Below, piece by piece: positions 1 to 20,000 of a stretch of 64,000 nucleotides of DNA; position 1 is the stretch's first letter; each line of letters opens with the position of its first letter. The position numbers and the translations under genes were made by a program. The DNA comes from Datnioides undecimradiatus (Eukaryota > Chordata > Actinopteri > Lobotiformes > Datnioididae), in NCBI GenBank assembly GCA_008933995.1, contig WARS01004318.1:299589-363588 (forward strand). The letters are read 5' to 3'. Under the pieces are notes generated by a model. The model was not told where the DNA came from, did no database searches, and was given only the letters and a program-made list of their open reading frames with translations.

Positions 1-3000
1 CAACCCCCCCGCCTGTCAGTCCAAACACTGGGTCCGACTTTCAGCCTGTTCCTGATTAAACACACTCAGAGGTGACGTCAGAACTGCGTATTCGTGTCTT
101 ATTGTCAGAGCAAATACAGAGAAACAAACAGAGCACAGGAGCAAAAATGTACTAAAGTAAAAGTACCTGAGAGTACTCCATTACAAGTGAGAGTACAGCA
201 TTTAAAATCTGACTAACAGAAGCAGCGTAACCAGTAAATGCAGTAACAGTACTTTTATTATTATTATTTATTTTCATTGTACAGGGAACTGGTTTGTTTA
301 CTGTGCATATGACAATAAAGGTGTGAATTGAATTGTAACAGTACTGCAGTATACAGCAGGCAGCTGCACAGTGAAACCAGTAAATCCAGACAGCTTGAGG
401 GACCAGAACCTGGTCCTGGTCTTCACTCCTGACCTTGCAGCATCAGTGCTCCTCCTTAATATCACACAAACCCCACCACCAGCAGCAGAGGTCAGAGGTC
501 AGGATGGGAGCAGCCAAGCACAGCAGCCTCACAGAGGAGGATGGGGGGGGCCCTCTATTCTGGACTCAGAGACGTGACAGAGAAGAAGCCTGCAGGTGGA
601 CTTGACAGACAGACCCTGATCAATCAGACATGTGACTCTGTTAATATAAACACAAGATATCCTCCTGCAGGACGTTATCATCTCACTCTAACTGACTGTA
701 GCTGTGTCTCTGCTCTGCTTGGACAGTTGCTCCAACAGGTGCTCTCTCCACCATTTACCTGCAGGTAAATCAGAGTACTCTTCCTTTGACAACAGCGTCA
801 TGTGACCAATAAATCACCATGGATACCGTAAAACGTTTAATATTCACTCACAGATCTGTCGCCATCTACGAAGTTTGGTATTAAAATCAACCATTAATGC
901 TAAAAATAAAGTGGAATATGAAATAAACTATTGTTCAGGTGAATTTTACTGAGAAACAGCGTGTTTAATTGAATCTCTTCCATCATAAAACATTGAACAG
1001 GGCAGAATCTCTTCCAGTTCACTCGATGATTAGAAACCTGTCTGCCGCTGTTTGCCGTGCGGTCAGATGTTAAACTCTGTAGTTCTGCCTGATGGACAGA
1101 TGAGGGCGCCACCTGCTCTTTAATGACAGAAACAGCAACACAACAGCGCAGAGGTCCAGGTATTAACATGGTCACACAGTACCAGCAGACAAGGTACCCA
1201 GACAACTGTTGATTCTGTGGGATCATATTCATCCATGCATCCATGTTCATTGGTTTAATGCTGCAGCTGATAAACATGGAGCTCATTTTAATCTGTAGAC
1301 TATAACTGAATTAAAGGAATTATAATAAAACATTAGAAGAACAATGATAATAATAACTATGTTACTCTGAACACTTACAAACATTTTCACATATGTTTTT
1401 TGCATTTTGTTGTTTTTAACAGTTGTGTTCAGTTTGAGTTGATAACTGACACTGAAGCAGCCTCCACACTCTAACATATAATGTGGCTGGATGCAGGATC
1501 CACACTGCAGACGCCAACATGTGCTTCAGAAAACATACAGGAGTCAAAGTCCAACATGCAGTGATGGATTCATGTTAATCAATAACTGCAGAGATTTAAG
1601 TTTGACTGCATGTTCCTGTTTTGCTGGAGAAACGTCCATGAGGAGACGGTTTAGCCAATCAGAGAGCAGAACAGCAACTCCAGGAAATGGAAATGAACAT
1701 GATGCTTTCAGGTGACAGAGTGTGTGTGCTGTGGAATGAAATGAATTAACATTAAAGATGTGAAGGGTGATGTGAACTGTGAGTGAATATTCAGCCTGTG
1801 ATCGCTGAGCTCAGCTGTGAGCTTCCTGTTGTCCAGTAGCAGACACCTGTCAGGTGATAACACCCTCCAACAATACATAATGGATGAGCTTTCACCTACA
1901 GCACGGCTGAATTATTCAGGCCGGGCGCAGAGAGAGAGGCCGGACGGCCTGCAGGCCAACATGATAAGGAGATTAGTGTGGTTCTGTCAGGAGAACCGTT
2001 CTCCTCTGAGTCCCCAGGACATCAGGCTGCTCCATAGCTGTCACCTCAGGAGGCACCACAGCATGGCTCCAGATGAATAATTCAAATTATCAAAATAAAT
2101 TGATTTATCAGTTTTTAGATCTTTGTCCTTCCATGATGCATAATGTCATTTTGTTTTATAATTTATAGTAAATTTCATATTTATTTATTTATTTTTGAAC
2201 TGCTGATATACGAGGGGTTAATTGTTCTTAATATTAAATAATTCATCCTGCTGGTGGATTCAAACTCAACAATGTGTTTCAATATTCAAAATATTTTCTT
2301 GTGAATGCATTTTTTTTTAATTCAATAAATGAATTATGTAATGCAGCACATCTGATCTTTTTTGCATGTTGACCTTTTAATGTTCACCCTGCAGCTTCTG
2401 TCTTTGATGCATGATAGAAAATGCATTTTTAATTTAAAAGACATTTTGAAAAACAAACTGAGAAATCCATGTGACACTTCATGTTACCTGTGGCCTTAAT
2501 AGTTATAAATCATATTGCACACTGCAACTGTATGTTCAATGATATAAAGCCATACTTTAATAACACTCTTAAGGTATTAAGATATTAAAATAACATCTAT
2601 CAAGACAACATATATTAACAATGCATGCATGCCTGTTTTATATGTATGAAACTGGTGTTTGTTGCATCATAGCACATGTTTTTTATGAAAATATGTGTTC
2701 ACAGGTGAAATGATTAATATGATTAATTATTTGTTAGTCTTAATACTTTAATTTAAAAATTTAAATATGATATAAATATATAATATATGAGTTAATATTA
2801 ATAGATTTCCTGTGTTTATATGTGTGTGCTTAGTTATTTACCTGCCAAACAAAGCAGCCAATCAGCTCCACGTATTCAGCTGGATATCCAATTGGACATG
2901 TTACGTCAGTGTAACGGATATCAATAAAAGCGCGTGTATGATTGTACAGGGTGACCACAGAGGGCGGAGACGTTTCCACACTCTGTGACTCTGCTCGACA

Positions 3001-3090
3001 CCACTCGCCGGCAGTCTGTCTGACTCTTAAAACAAGCGCACCATTAAATTTAAACACTTAACCTCGACAGCCAATCAGCGTGTCTGTAGT
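1..3090. other. Intergenic region upstream of ubald2, with repeat fragments
   Basis: No gene is supported here. Short open frames (for example 1817-2080) show no recognisable protein, no splice context and no codon bias. Bases 150-250 carry the alternating 'agtacttttac/agtaaaagtac' text typical of an old fish non-autonomous repeat. Bases 290-340 resemble the 3' tail of a LINE ('gacaataaag' followed by a degenerate 'ttgaattg' run). Bases 2090-2820 are AT-rich. The promoter of the next gene lies just after this stretch. Confidence 0.5.
150..340. repeat. Degenerate fish interspersed repeat fragments
   Basis: The text 'gtactaaagtaaaagtacc' followed by 'gagtactccattacaagtga' resembles a widespread teleost hAT-like MITE whose ends carry 'agtaaaagtac' motifs; similar text recurs near 24370-24720 and 52280-52400. 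The tail at 305-340 resembles a LINE 3' end with a 'gacaataaag' polyadenylation-like motif. The family names are from memory of fish repeats and not verified. Confidence 0.4.
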
Positions 3091-3160
3091 ACTCTCTCGC
3101 TCACAGCCGTCCAATCAGCGGCGCTCTCCTCTTTGTTGTTGGTGATGACATGAAAATATT
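3068..3160 (+). promoter_or_regulatory. ubald2 proximal promoter with two CCAAT boxes
   Basis: Two 'CCAATCAGC' motifs at about 3071 and 3111 lie 210-250 bases upstream of the ATG at 3321. Paired CCAAT boxes of this kind are NF-Y-type sites in vertebrate housekeeping promoters. The transcription start was not determined. Confidence 0.45.
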
Positions 3161-3251
3161 GTTGTTGCTGCTGGAGGCTGCGGACAGACTCGGCGGTGGG
3201 AGACAGCCAGGGAGGACTGAAGGGTTTGAGGGTTCAGAGGTTTCGATCTAA

Positions 3252-10427
<7,176 letters not shown>

Positions 10428-11049
10428 GAGAGGGTTTCAAACATAATAAACAGACTCTGTTTTTGGAATGGGGGGGGTGGGGGTCATGTGTAGAAATGAG
10501 AGGAAAAAGACAAAAGACACTGCTGCTTCCTCTCCTGAAGACGAGCCACTTCCTGTCCGTCTTCATCACGAGTCCTAAGCAGGGAAGAACCCGAGGATTA
10601 GCTTTTCAGAGTCTGAAAACACCTTTTGTCTTGTTTGGGAGAAAGCGAAAGCATAGAAACTGTTTCCTTCTTTTTCATCATCAATACCGGCAAACCCAGA
10701 CGATGGAGTCATGTGACCTGAGGAAGTCAAGATGATAACAGCAGATAAACAGAGGAACACTGTGTTCGAGAGGCTGCAGCAGCCATAGGGGAGGAGTCTC
10801 ATTAACAGCCATACACATGATGACATGTGGCAACCCGGACTGCACCGTCCTTGTGACCTGAAACGTCACTTCCTGCTGCTCTGAAGGTGACCTGGGTGAT
10901 CAGAAATATGAGATTTTGCATTAAACCTTGTTATCAAAAACATCTGATCAGAGGTTATTGATCCTGATCTCCAGAGATTTAGAAGCTGATCAGCTGATCC
11001 AATCTCAGTGAGTGTGAGTGAAACCGAGCTTCTCTCTGTGACTCTGCAA

Positions 11050-11545
11050 AGGTCAGAAGCTGCTCTGAAACACATCACTGTATTAAAGCAGAGACTCAGC
11101 TTCAATGCTCTGCAGAGACTCTGGAGTCACAGCAACACATCACTGTATTAAGCAGAGACTCAGCTTCAATGCTCTGCAAGAGACTCTGGAGTACAGCAAC
11201 ACATCACTGTAGTAAAAGCAGGGCTCAGCTTCAATGCTCAAGAGACTCTGGAGTCACAGCAACATCACTGTATTAAAGCAGAGACTCAGCCCAATGCTCT
11301 GCAAGAGACTCTGGAAGTCACAACAACTTATCCTGTATTAAAGCAGAGAGACTCAGCTTCAATGCTCTGCAGAGACTCTGGAGTCTGGCAACACATCACT
11401 GTATTAAAGCAGAGACTCTGGAGTCACAGCAACACATCCTGTATTAAGCAGAGAGAGAAGACTCTGGAGTCACAGCAACACATCACTGTATTAAAGCAGA
11501 GACTCTGGAGTCACAGCAACACATCACTGTATTAAAGCAGAGAAG
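11050..11545. repeat. Tandem array of degenerate ~60-bp units
   Basis: Seven or eight imperfect units share 'aacacatcactgtattaaag' followed by 'cagagactcagcttcaatg' and 'agagactctggagtcacagc'. Units vary in length by small deletions. The seed is also found, reverse-complemented and single copy, at 58840-58930, so the array probably arose by amplification inside a dispersed repeat. Confidence 0.8.
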
Positions 11546-11899
11546 CTTTTTCCTCTGCAGGTGAGTCTGACGCTGAGATCCTGATTTTATTCGACATATA
11601 AAACTCGTGTTTCTCGCGTTTGTGCCTGGAGAGCGAACAAAGACGTCACTCAGGAAACAGGTTGAATCAACTTTGTTTTGTTGCAGCACGAAGACGTTTT
11701 CTTGGAGGATTCTGGGGAAAAAACAAACTTGAGAGCAGCAGGAAGTGTCGCTGAGCAGACTGGAGGCACAGACGCCGGCGGTCCAGTGTGATGAACTGAC
11801 GATGTGACGGCGAAGTTTGCAATAATCGGGTGATTTGACGGCAAAGAGACGTCTTTGCTTTTGTTATGAATCATTTCACCCGGACCCGCTCGTGACGTG

Positions 11900-11958
11900 C
11901 CCGTCTGTCTGTCTCTCTGCCTGCCTGTCTCTCTGCCTGCCTGTCTCTCTGCCTGTGG
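11900..11958. repeat. (CTGTCTCTCTGCCTGC)n short tandem repeat
   Basis: Three to four imperfect 16-base units. Confidence 0.75.
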
Positions 11959-12395
11959 GGGGTTTGAGGCCAGCTCAGTGATGATTATTGTTTCCACACA
12001 GCCCTCAGACGCTCAGCGCTCCTACCTCTGTGTGAATGTGCTGAGTGTGTTTCTGTGCCGCAGACACAGATGGGAGAGTCACAGCAGAGCGAGACGGGCC
12101 GCGTCTGCTCGCCGCCACCGCCGACGCGTCCCCTCAGTCTTAAGCGATCATCCACATCCAAAACCTCCATGAGACTCCTCTCCTTCTTCTTTTTGTTGTT
12201 TGTTTCCTCCACCACAACACAAAAACAAACAAAACTCACCAGTAGAGAAACACTGTCACTGTCACGTCACGAGAAAGGAAGTTGTCGACGTAAGGGAGCG
12301 ACGCATCAGGACGCATGTCGTGTTGTTCAGACAATTGTCTGTTTCCGTCTGTGTGATCAGCAGCTTCACGCAGAAACGCATCAAATTCATCTGAG

Positions 12396-12769
12396 TTAAA
12401 GGAAAAATCCACCGTGCAACTCACAGCACCGCTGCGTTCTGCTGATTTTCATTATTTTGATTTTAAGCTATTTTTCATTTTGTCTGCACTACATTTAGGC
12501 AGGAATATTAAAATAATTTGCATTAAATTTACTTTAAATTAAAAAAACCCCAATTCAAACCATTTTTAAGGCGTTTTCTTCAGCAGCCAATGAGAGCGCA
12601 TCCTGTGAAGGGTGGGCGGAGCAACAGCATTAATGCATCAATAACAAAAAGCAATCATAAGATGTGTATGTTCTATGACTTCAGGGACATTTAGTTTGTG
12701 TTTGTTCTCTTTAGTGTTCGCTGCGGTGCCTTAGCAGTCTTTTTAAAAACGGTGGATTGCTCCTTTAAA
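12396..12769. mobile_element. MITE-like element with terminal inverted repeats
   Basis: The left end reads TTAAAGGAAAAATCCACCG. The right end, reverse-complemented, reads TTTAAAGGAGCAATCCACCG. The interior is about 375 bases, AT-rich and non-coding. A related end, 'taaagggccagtccgctgat', occurs near 27000. This fits a non-autonomous DNA transposon ending in a TTAAAGG-type inverted repeat. TTAA-like target duplication is possible but cannot be separated from the repeat end. Confidence 0.55.
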
Positions 12770-14037
12770 TCAAACATGGCGGCGGTTTGATGACGAGCTG
12801 AACGCGTTGAACTGATCACTTCGTGTCGACGGCCGACGGACGGTGGAGTAACAGACAGCTGGTGTGTCCAAGCTGCCCTGAACGTTTCACAAACCGGGCT
12901 TTGTTTTGTGTAAGACACTTTAAAAACACGTTGAACCCTCGTGTTTGTCTCAGACACTCGCTCTGTTCTAAAGGCTCTTTTCTAGAGATTTCTCTCAAAG
13001 TACTTTGTTCATTTTCCTCTGTTGAAATTTGTATTTATATGTTTAATAAAACAAGGTCTGATCTGCTACTTCCGGTCTCCTCCTTCTCGTTGTTTTGGTT
13101 TTTACTGGAAGGGCTGAGGATGTGAGGAAGGATGTGAGGAAGGATGTGGTCACAGAGCTGCAGGTTCCCAGCAGCAGACGTGCTGACGTCACGCAACGGC
13201 TAAGAGCGAAAGTGTGGAGATGCGTTCAAGGACTGAAAAGTGGATTAATGCGCCCGAGTCACTGAGGTTTAAAGACACAACTGAAACACTGCGGTAGAAG
13301 TAATCGGATACTCAAATTAGTCAAAGAGGGATCACTCTGATTGGCTGGGCAGCTCAGCGATTCAGGAGTTAGAACACCTCCGCCATTTACAACCACTCAT
13401 CAGACATACCGTTGATCTTAAACTGGAGTGAAAAAGGTCCGTGAACGCATCTTTGTTTACAGTTTGTCTGCAGGTGTGATACAGATGACGCCTCCTGCTG
13501 GCAGACTTATCGCCTCTCATGCATGCGTTGAACATGGTGGTGGTGAGTTCAGGTGCAACTTTTTGGCCCAGTCAATTGGACTCTGCTGCCACCAGTTCTT
13601 TAAGTGAAAGAACCAGTTGTGGATTCAACTTTCACTAAAGCTCAGACCTCAGAGTTTTAAGGAAGTGACCTGGCGTTGGTTCATAGCGAGGTCACCGTGT
13701 CCTTCCTGCTCTCGGTCTGACGTTTCTCTGAACAGGAAGTTCACTCATGCTGTGTTTCCTGTCGTGATGCAACAGCCACATTCAAGGCCTCCTGCTACAC
13801 AATGCTGAGAGCTGAGGGGAACACACACACACAGCTCTGGCGCTTTGTTGTCTCAACTGTTTGTGAGTGTTAAAATCCTCTGGAGCAGCACAAAGTCATG
13901 AAACTCACACAAACGTTTATTGTTTATTGTTGACATAAATAATAATGATATTTAAAGTGGCCGATCACAGGAAGTAAAAAAACATGTGCAACAGATTAAA
14001 ACCAGAAATCACAATCAGCTTCTCGTCTCTGCAGAAG

Positions 14038-14043
14038 TTTATT
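14038..14043 (-). promoter_or_regulatory. Candidate poly(A) signal of qrich2-like gene
   Basis: TTTATT on the plus strand is AATAAA on the minus strand, about 40 bases beyond the stop codon at 14081-14083. It would give a very short 3' UTR. Another TTTATT lies at about 13917. Confidence 0.5.
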
Positions 14044-14080
14044 AAATCTAAAAAAGCAGCACGGGGCTCTCCGCCGCCCC

Positions 14081-17000
14081 CTACAGGTCGACCGGCTCGT
14101 TGACATGACGCTCGGTGGCGCTCTCCGCTGCAGCCGCAGTCACGGAGCTCTGAGACGTGCAGCCCAGCGCCGACACGGGCCAATCCCGGGCCGAGCTGCT
14201 GGAGGCTGCGCACACAGGAGACGACGGGACAGTCACTGACGATGATGATGACGAGGGCTGTTTTATTTACATTCTTAGTATTTGTTTGTTTCGCTGTGAC
14301 ATCGCAATCGCCCTTCACACCCCACACCCACACTCACACACACGCCTGTGTGATTCGCCCTCAATCGCTCCACCTGTTCCTTGTTAGACTCAGGTGAAGA
14401 ACAGCTTTAATAAACCGGAGCTGACTGAGAGAAGAGACTCAGTGAGGGTGAAGTGAAGTGTGTGTGTGTGTGTGTGTGTGAGTGTGAGAGACCCACCTGA
14501 GCGGCTGCTCTGGGCGCTCTTGGCACTGTGGGGCTGATGGGGCGGAGCTCCGTGTCCGAGGTCCGGAGACGCAGCAGGTTTGTGGGTCAGGCAGGACTTG
14601 GCCTTGTCTTTAGTTTTGACGCCTGCAGGCGACAGTTGACGGTTAACGAGCAGGAAACCGTTAACGGGACGTTCTCAGATGAAACACACTCGCCGGCCCA
14701 TGAATCAGGAGCAGAGAGCAGGCGACGATCACTTAACAATAACAATAACAATAACAATAACAATAACCAAACACTGCTTCCTGCACAGGTGGGGTGAAAT
14801 AAAGCTGCTGTGATGTGAAACATTATCATAAAACTGTAAATATTTAGAATTTAATGACTTGAAACAGTTTAAGCGTGTTGCGTTCACTTACCATCTTTGG
14901 TCGAGATTGTTGGTAGTTTGGTTTCCACGTTCTTGATGGACGGTGCGTTCAGGCGACCTCTGTAAATGTGGCCGTCCAGTCCGATGATGTCGACCTCCTC
15001 TGACTAACCAGTCAGCACACGCATGCACGCGCACACACACACACACACGCGCGCACACACACAGTCTTTTGTTTTTGTTGCCCTGCTGTTGAATCAGGTT
15101 GATGGTCTCCAGTTGCAGAGTGAAACTGTTTACAGTTTGTTTATTGTTTGTTTTCAGTTTGTTTATTGTTTGTTTACAGTTTGTTTATTGTGTTGAAACT
15201 CACCTGAATCGTCCCATCCACCTCGGGCTGGGCGTGGTGCTTCATGGCCTGCAGGCGCCGCTGGCCGGCCGAGGTGGCCGTGTGACTCCCGCCGCAGCTG
15301 CGCGACACCGACAGGTGAGTGTAGTCGCTGAGCTCAGAGATCCGCTCGCTGCTCGCAGAGAAACAACGAGACGTGAGAACCGGCGGCGTCTCGCGGGGCC
15401 AAGACGTTTATCTGCTTAATTGAACTCTTTGGTTGCGTTCAGGCGGGAATAACATCACGGGCAAACTGACGGACACCTGCAGCTTCATCGCTGACCTGTG
15501 TTTGAGCTCCCGCTGAGATTTAAACCCCTGATCATGTGACTGAAGCGTCCCGCCTCCCCTGCAGACGAGCTTCCTGTCCAGACCTGACAGACCTGCCCTG
15601 CGCTCACCCTGACTCACTGTATGCACGTAAGCCTGGCCGGCTGGTTTCGGATCAGCTCTGCGCTGCAGCTGCTCGCCGCGGCGTGGTTCCTCTGAGGCAG
15701 CCGTCGCCTCCACATCCTGGACCCTGGTATCCTGGACGTGACACCGACAATGAGCTGAGTCTCTAACTGACACCTGCACTGGACCGAAGCTCACGGCTCC
15801 GACTGCCTGGACCGAGCCCTGAGCGGCTGATTTGGGGGGGGGGTGTCTCACCTCCTGTAGTGCTGCCGAAGTCTGAGGGATTTGTGGGCGGGGAAGCCGG
15901 GGGAGGACGCCCGCTTCACGGCGTGCCTTCATCGGGGACAGAGAGCAGAGGAGTGAGAGAGCGTCAACAGGGACGACGTGTTAGATCAACAGCCGGCGTC
16001 TGGACTCACGGGTCGGGCGTGTACTTGACCACGGGTCGGTCACATGACAGGCAGTGAAATCTGTCCACCAGTTGTCTGCAAACAAACACAAACAAACGTC
16101 ACTTCTCACACACACACACACACTCTGGCGGCTTTGTGAGTGCGTACTTCCGTAACCCAGCGGCGTCCTCGTGCTCCGGCGCTCCCTGCGCCTGCAGCTT
16201 CTCGTGGATGTTCCTCCAGCGATCCTCCAGCTGCTTCTTCACCGAGTCCAGCTCGATCCTGTTCAACTAGATCACACGAGGAGTCAGAGGCTGTGGGCGC
16301 GCACGGGTCAGAGCGCCGCCTCTGCTGCGGCGTCCGGTCTGAGCAGGATTTACCTTACACTCCATCTCGGTGGAGAGTCTGCTGATGACCTGGTGCCAGT
16401 CCTGCTCGTGGCCCGTCACCTTGTTGAGCAGCTCGTGGAACATGGCGGTCAGCTGCTCCGTCGCCAAGTCGAACTGCAGGCGGCTCACTTTGCTCTCCAG
16501 CGCCGACTTCTCAGCTTTCTACAGACGCGGAGAGACGACGGCGAGGAGACAGTCAGCTCACGGCTGCTTCTGACTCAGCTCCACTCATCATCACACTCAT
16601 CAGTAAACTAGGGAATGATGGCAGCGTTGGTGGGAAACAGGTGGCTCCTGGGTCAAATTTGGGCCCTTCAGTGCAGATGTTTGGCCTCTTTTGTTGTTGA
16701 TGTTTGGTCATTTTCACAGTTTGAATCAAACCGTTTGTTTCATTTTTTACATTTTTTGTAGAAACAGTAAATTCATCCTTCAGAGTTTGTGAACATGTAA
16801 ATAAACATGTCGGCTTGTTGACACGATGAGACGTGTGTTTTGCACAGCTCAGCACAGACGTGACTGACTCTGTTCATTCAGCCTTCGCTAAGTTTTAAAT
16901 GAACCCACTCACGATTTCACTCTCAACCATCTGCTTGTCGGCCTTCTTCTCCTCCAGCTCCTCCGTCATCTTGTACAGTTCCTGTGGAAACAAACACTCG

Positions 17001-20000
17001 ACTGTGACGTTCAGAGAAAATCAACAGGAGAGTTAAAACTGGAAAACTGTGAATCCAGATCAGGCTCTGTCACCGCCTCCTCTGTGCATATGTCAGTGTT
17101 GTGTCTGTGTCAGCAGCTTCATAAACTGACTCTGGATCAGCTGTAAGACACATTTCTGTGTGTCAGCAGCTTGATAAACTGACTCTGGATCAGCTGTAAG
17201 ACACATTTCTGTGCTCCTCTTTTCAGCCGCTGCTTGTTTTTAACTCTGTATCTGAAGCAGATGAAGGATTTCAGTCGTCGGACGTCTGGATCTGAAGTTA
17301 TCAGAGAAACAAGCTGAGCAAACGTTAGCAGCAGCTCGGCTCGCCGCCCCCCCAGGACGTCCCGTGTGCGGCCGACAGCGTGGGAGAAACAGTGGTTTTT
17401 AAGGTGGAACTGCTTTATTCAGTGTTTCTCTGGGTTTGAATCAGCGGCTCTGTTTGTTTTGGAGAGGAGGAGACCTCTGTGGAGAATTCAGCTCCCAGTA
17501 AAAACCTCCTGAACCATCAACACTGAAGGAATCCCAGCTGACAGGAGGACAACAACTCCCAGCATCCCACGCTGCTGCAGGAGGTCACATGACCACAGCT
17601 GCTCTGTGTGTGTGTGTGTGTGTGTGTGCTCACCTCGATGTGGCTCTGTTTCTGTCTGCTGTCCTCATGCAGCTTCTCGCACTCGGCCTCAACCGCTTGA
17701 AGCTGCAGGATCACGCTCTGCACGTCGTGCACCAGCTCCGTGTTCTGAGGCCCACACACACACAGACAAACATCTTTCACAAACAGAAGACGTCCCACAT
17801 GATTGACCCTTCAGAACACCTGTGTCCTCAGCCCCCCGTCACGTTTACAGCGTTTGTTAAACCTGCATCTGAAACATGGAACCACCTTCAGTGGCTCGTT
17901 TCTCTGCCTCATCTTGCCTCAGCGTCCTTCGGCGCCTCTGCTCTGCCCGCCGCCTGCAGCCGATGAAGCCTGTTCACTTTGTCCTGCAGCTGCTCGAAGC
18001 GCTGGGACAGACAGCTCAGCTTCCTGCTGATGTTGACTGAGCCCGCGGCGACGGCGGATCTCTCTGCTCGCTGACCGAGGCCCTGGCTATCGCGCTCGTC
18101 CTCGAGGCCGCCGGGCAGCTGAGGGGTCAGGGACCGCACCACGTCCTGCACCGTGCCGCGCAGCTCGTCCAGCTGAGGTCAAAGGACTGAGGTCAGGCTG
18201 AGAACTGAGGCTGGGAATCTAACACACACTGACATGAAGGGGATCAGAGCTCATTAAGGCGGAGGCCGGTTCAAAGCAGCAGGTGGAGCTGCAGAAGACC
18301 AACAGATGCTGTCTCTCTGCTGCAGTGTGAGGTTTTACATTCGCACTTTTCCAACTTTGGAACTGAAGCAGATCATCTCAGGACGATGAGGAAGGAAACG
18401 AACTGCGGCTCTGAAACATCCTGCTCGTGTTGTTTTGGTTTCTACCCACTCGAGGAAAATCTGAGTCTAAAAGCTCCACATGCTGCTGAACAAACTGTTT
18501 CACCACTAAACACCAGATGTTGAACTGCTGGGTCTGCAGCAACCAGCCGGACAGCAACAGGAAACAGTTTGAGCTGCTCCCGGTGCGATTACAGTCTCAG
18601 TAGCATGGTTCTATGCAGATATCAGCATCTTTATGATCAGTTACAGCGACTGAAGATGTTTTTCGACAGACTGAACAAATTTTATGTCCTGACGGACAAA
18701 ACTCTCTCTAAACGCTGTGAAACTGGCAAATCTCTGCAACGTCTTGTAAGAAAAGTTTTAAAAAGTGCAAATTCTAAAATCCCCGACGTGAGCGGCGGCG
18801 ATGGAACACACTGCAGCTCCACACTGCTGCTGCTGAACTCTGCCTGAGTGCCTCCAACTGTACCGTCCGCCTGTCTGACCTGATCCTGCAGGGGTCCCTC
18901 TGCAGCCCTCTCCTCACTTAAAGCCTGTTTGGCCTTGAGCTGCTTCACGTCCTCCTGCAGCTTCTGCACACACTTCCTGGACACGATGCACACGAGAGCA
19001 AAACCCTGAATCTCAGCGTTTGTTTCCACAGACCAAGAAGGATTTGAGTAAATTTTAAAATAGTTAATAAACGGATCTGTTTCCTGCAGCTGTGACCATC
19101 GTCTGTGTGTTAAGTGTGATGAGCTACTGTAAAAGCTGTTGCTATGGAGACGGATGCCCCTCCCTGCGTCCACCTGTCTTTACCTGAGGTAGGTAATCTG
19201 CTGTCTGAGCTCATGAGAGGCTGAATCTGAGCTGCCTGAAGCGTCCGCGGCCGTTTCACCGTCTTGGTTCGTTCGGCTCGTGAACTCTTCCTCCAGGCTG
19301 TCGAGCTTCGCACAGAACAGACAGCGAGTGACTCCGACGACGAGCAGTTCGTTTGTGTTTTTGCTGCGTTTTAATAAAAAAAACATAAAGTGAGCGTTTT
19401 CCTCACCTTCTCGCGGTCGCTCATCAGGCTGTCGATCAGCGCTCTCTGCTGCGTCAGCTGATCCGTCAGGCTCTTCAACGCATCCTGTGAAGCTAAACGA
19501 ACGGCATCAGAGACGAATCAGAGCAGTGACGTCAAGATTCAGTCAGCTCAATGTTAATCTGCTAAAACCTCCGGAACATGTTGCAGTTAGAGGAAGAAGC
19601 AAAGTATTTACCTTATGTTTGGTTAACATGAAGACACTGTTAGCTTAGCTTAGCACAAAGACTGGAAACAGGTGGGAACAGCTAGCCTTAAGATCGCAGA
19701 TTAACACTTTGTTCTGCACAGGAGCAGATTATGATCTGGTCTCAGTGACGCAGCAGCAGAAACTGCTGTTCTGACGGAGCTTTCATGGAACTTGAGTGAG
19801 TCGAAGGTCAAAAGGTGCTGATCAGCTGATTTGACCTTACCCTTGTTGTTGACGAGCTCCCTGAGGTGTGTCAGCTCTGACCGGTCCACCTTTCCTTCCT
19901 CCAGCGCCGCCACACGAGCCTCCAGCTCGCTGAACGTCTCCTGCTGTTTGCTGATGTTCCTCAGTGCCTCCACCGTCTCCAGGTAGCGCTCGGAGCAACT

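Larger units (their letters stand above)
10428..14080. other. Region between convergent ubald2 and qrich2-like genes
   Basis: The two genes are tail to tail. This stretch holds the ubald2 3' UTR (its polyadenylation signal is not clear; an 'aataaa' occurs at 10445), a tandem array at 11050-11545, a CTGT/CTCTGCCTGC repeat at 11900-11960 and an inverted-repeat-ended element at 12396-12769. No coding exon is supported. Confidence 0.5.

Noticed and set aside
1817-2080. 87-residue plus-strand frame
   Set aside because: Composition and context give no support; no splice sites or family motifs.
14528-14829. Poly-Asn and poly-Leu frames
   Set aside because: Caused by an (AATAAC)n microsatellite in an intron; the real exon here (14497-14622) is on the minus strand in another frame.
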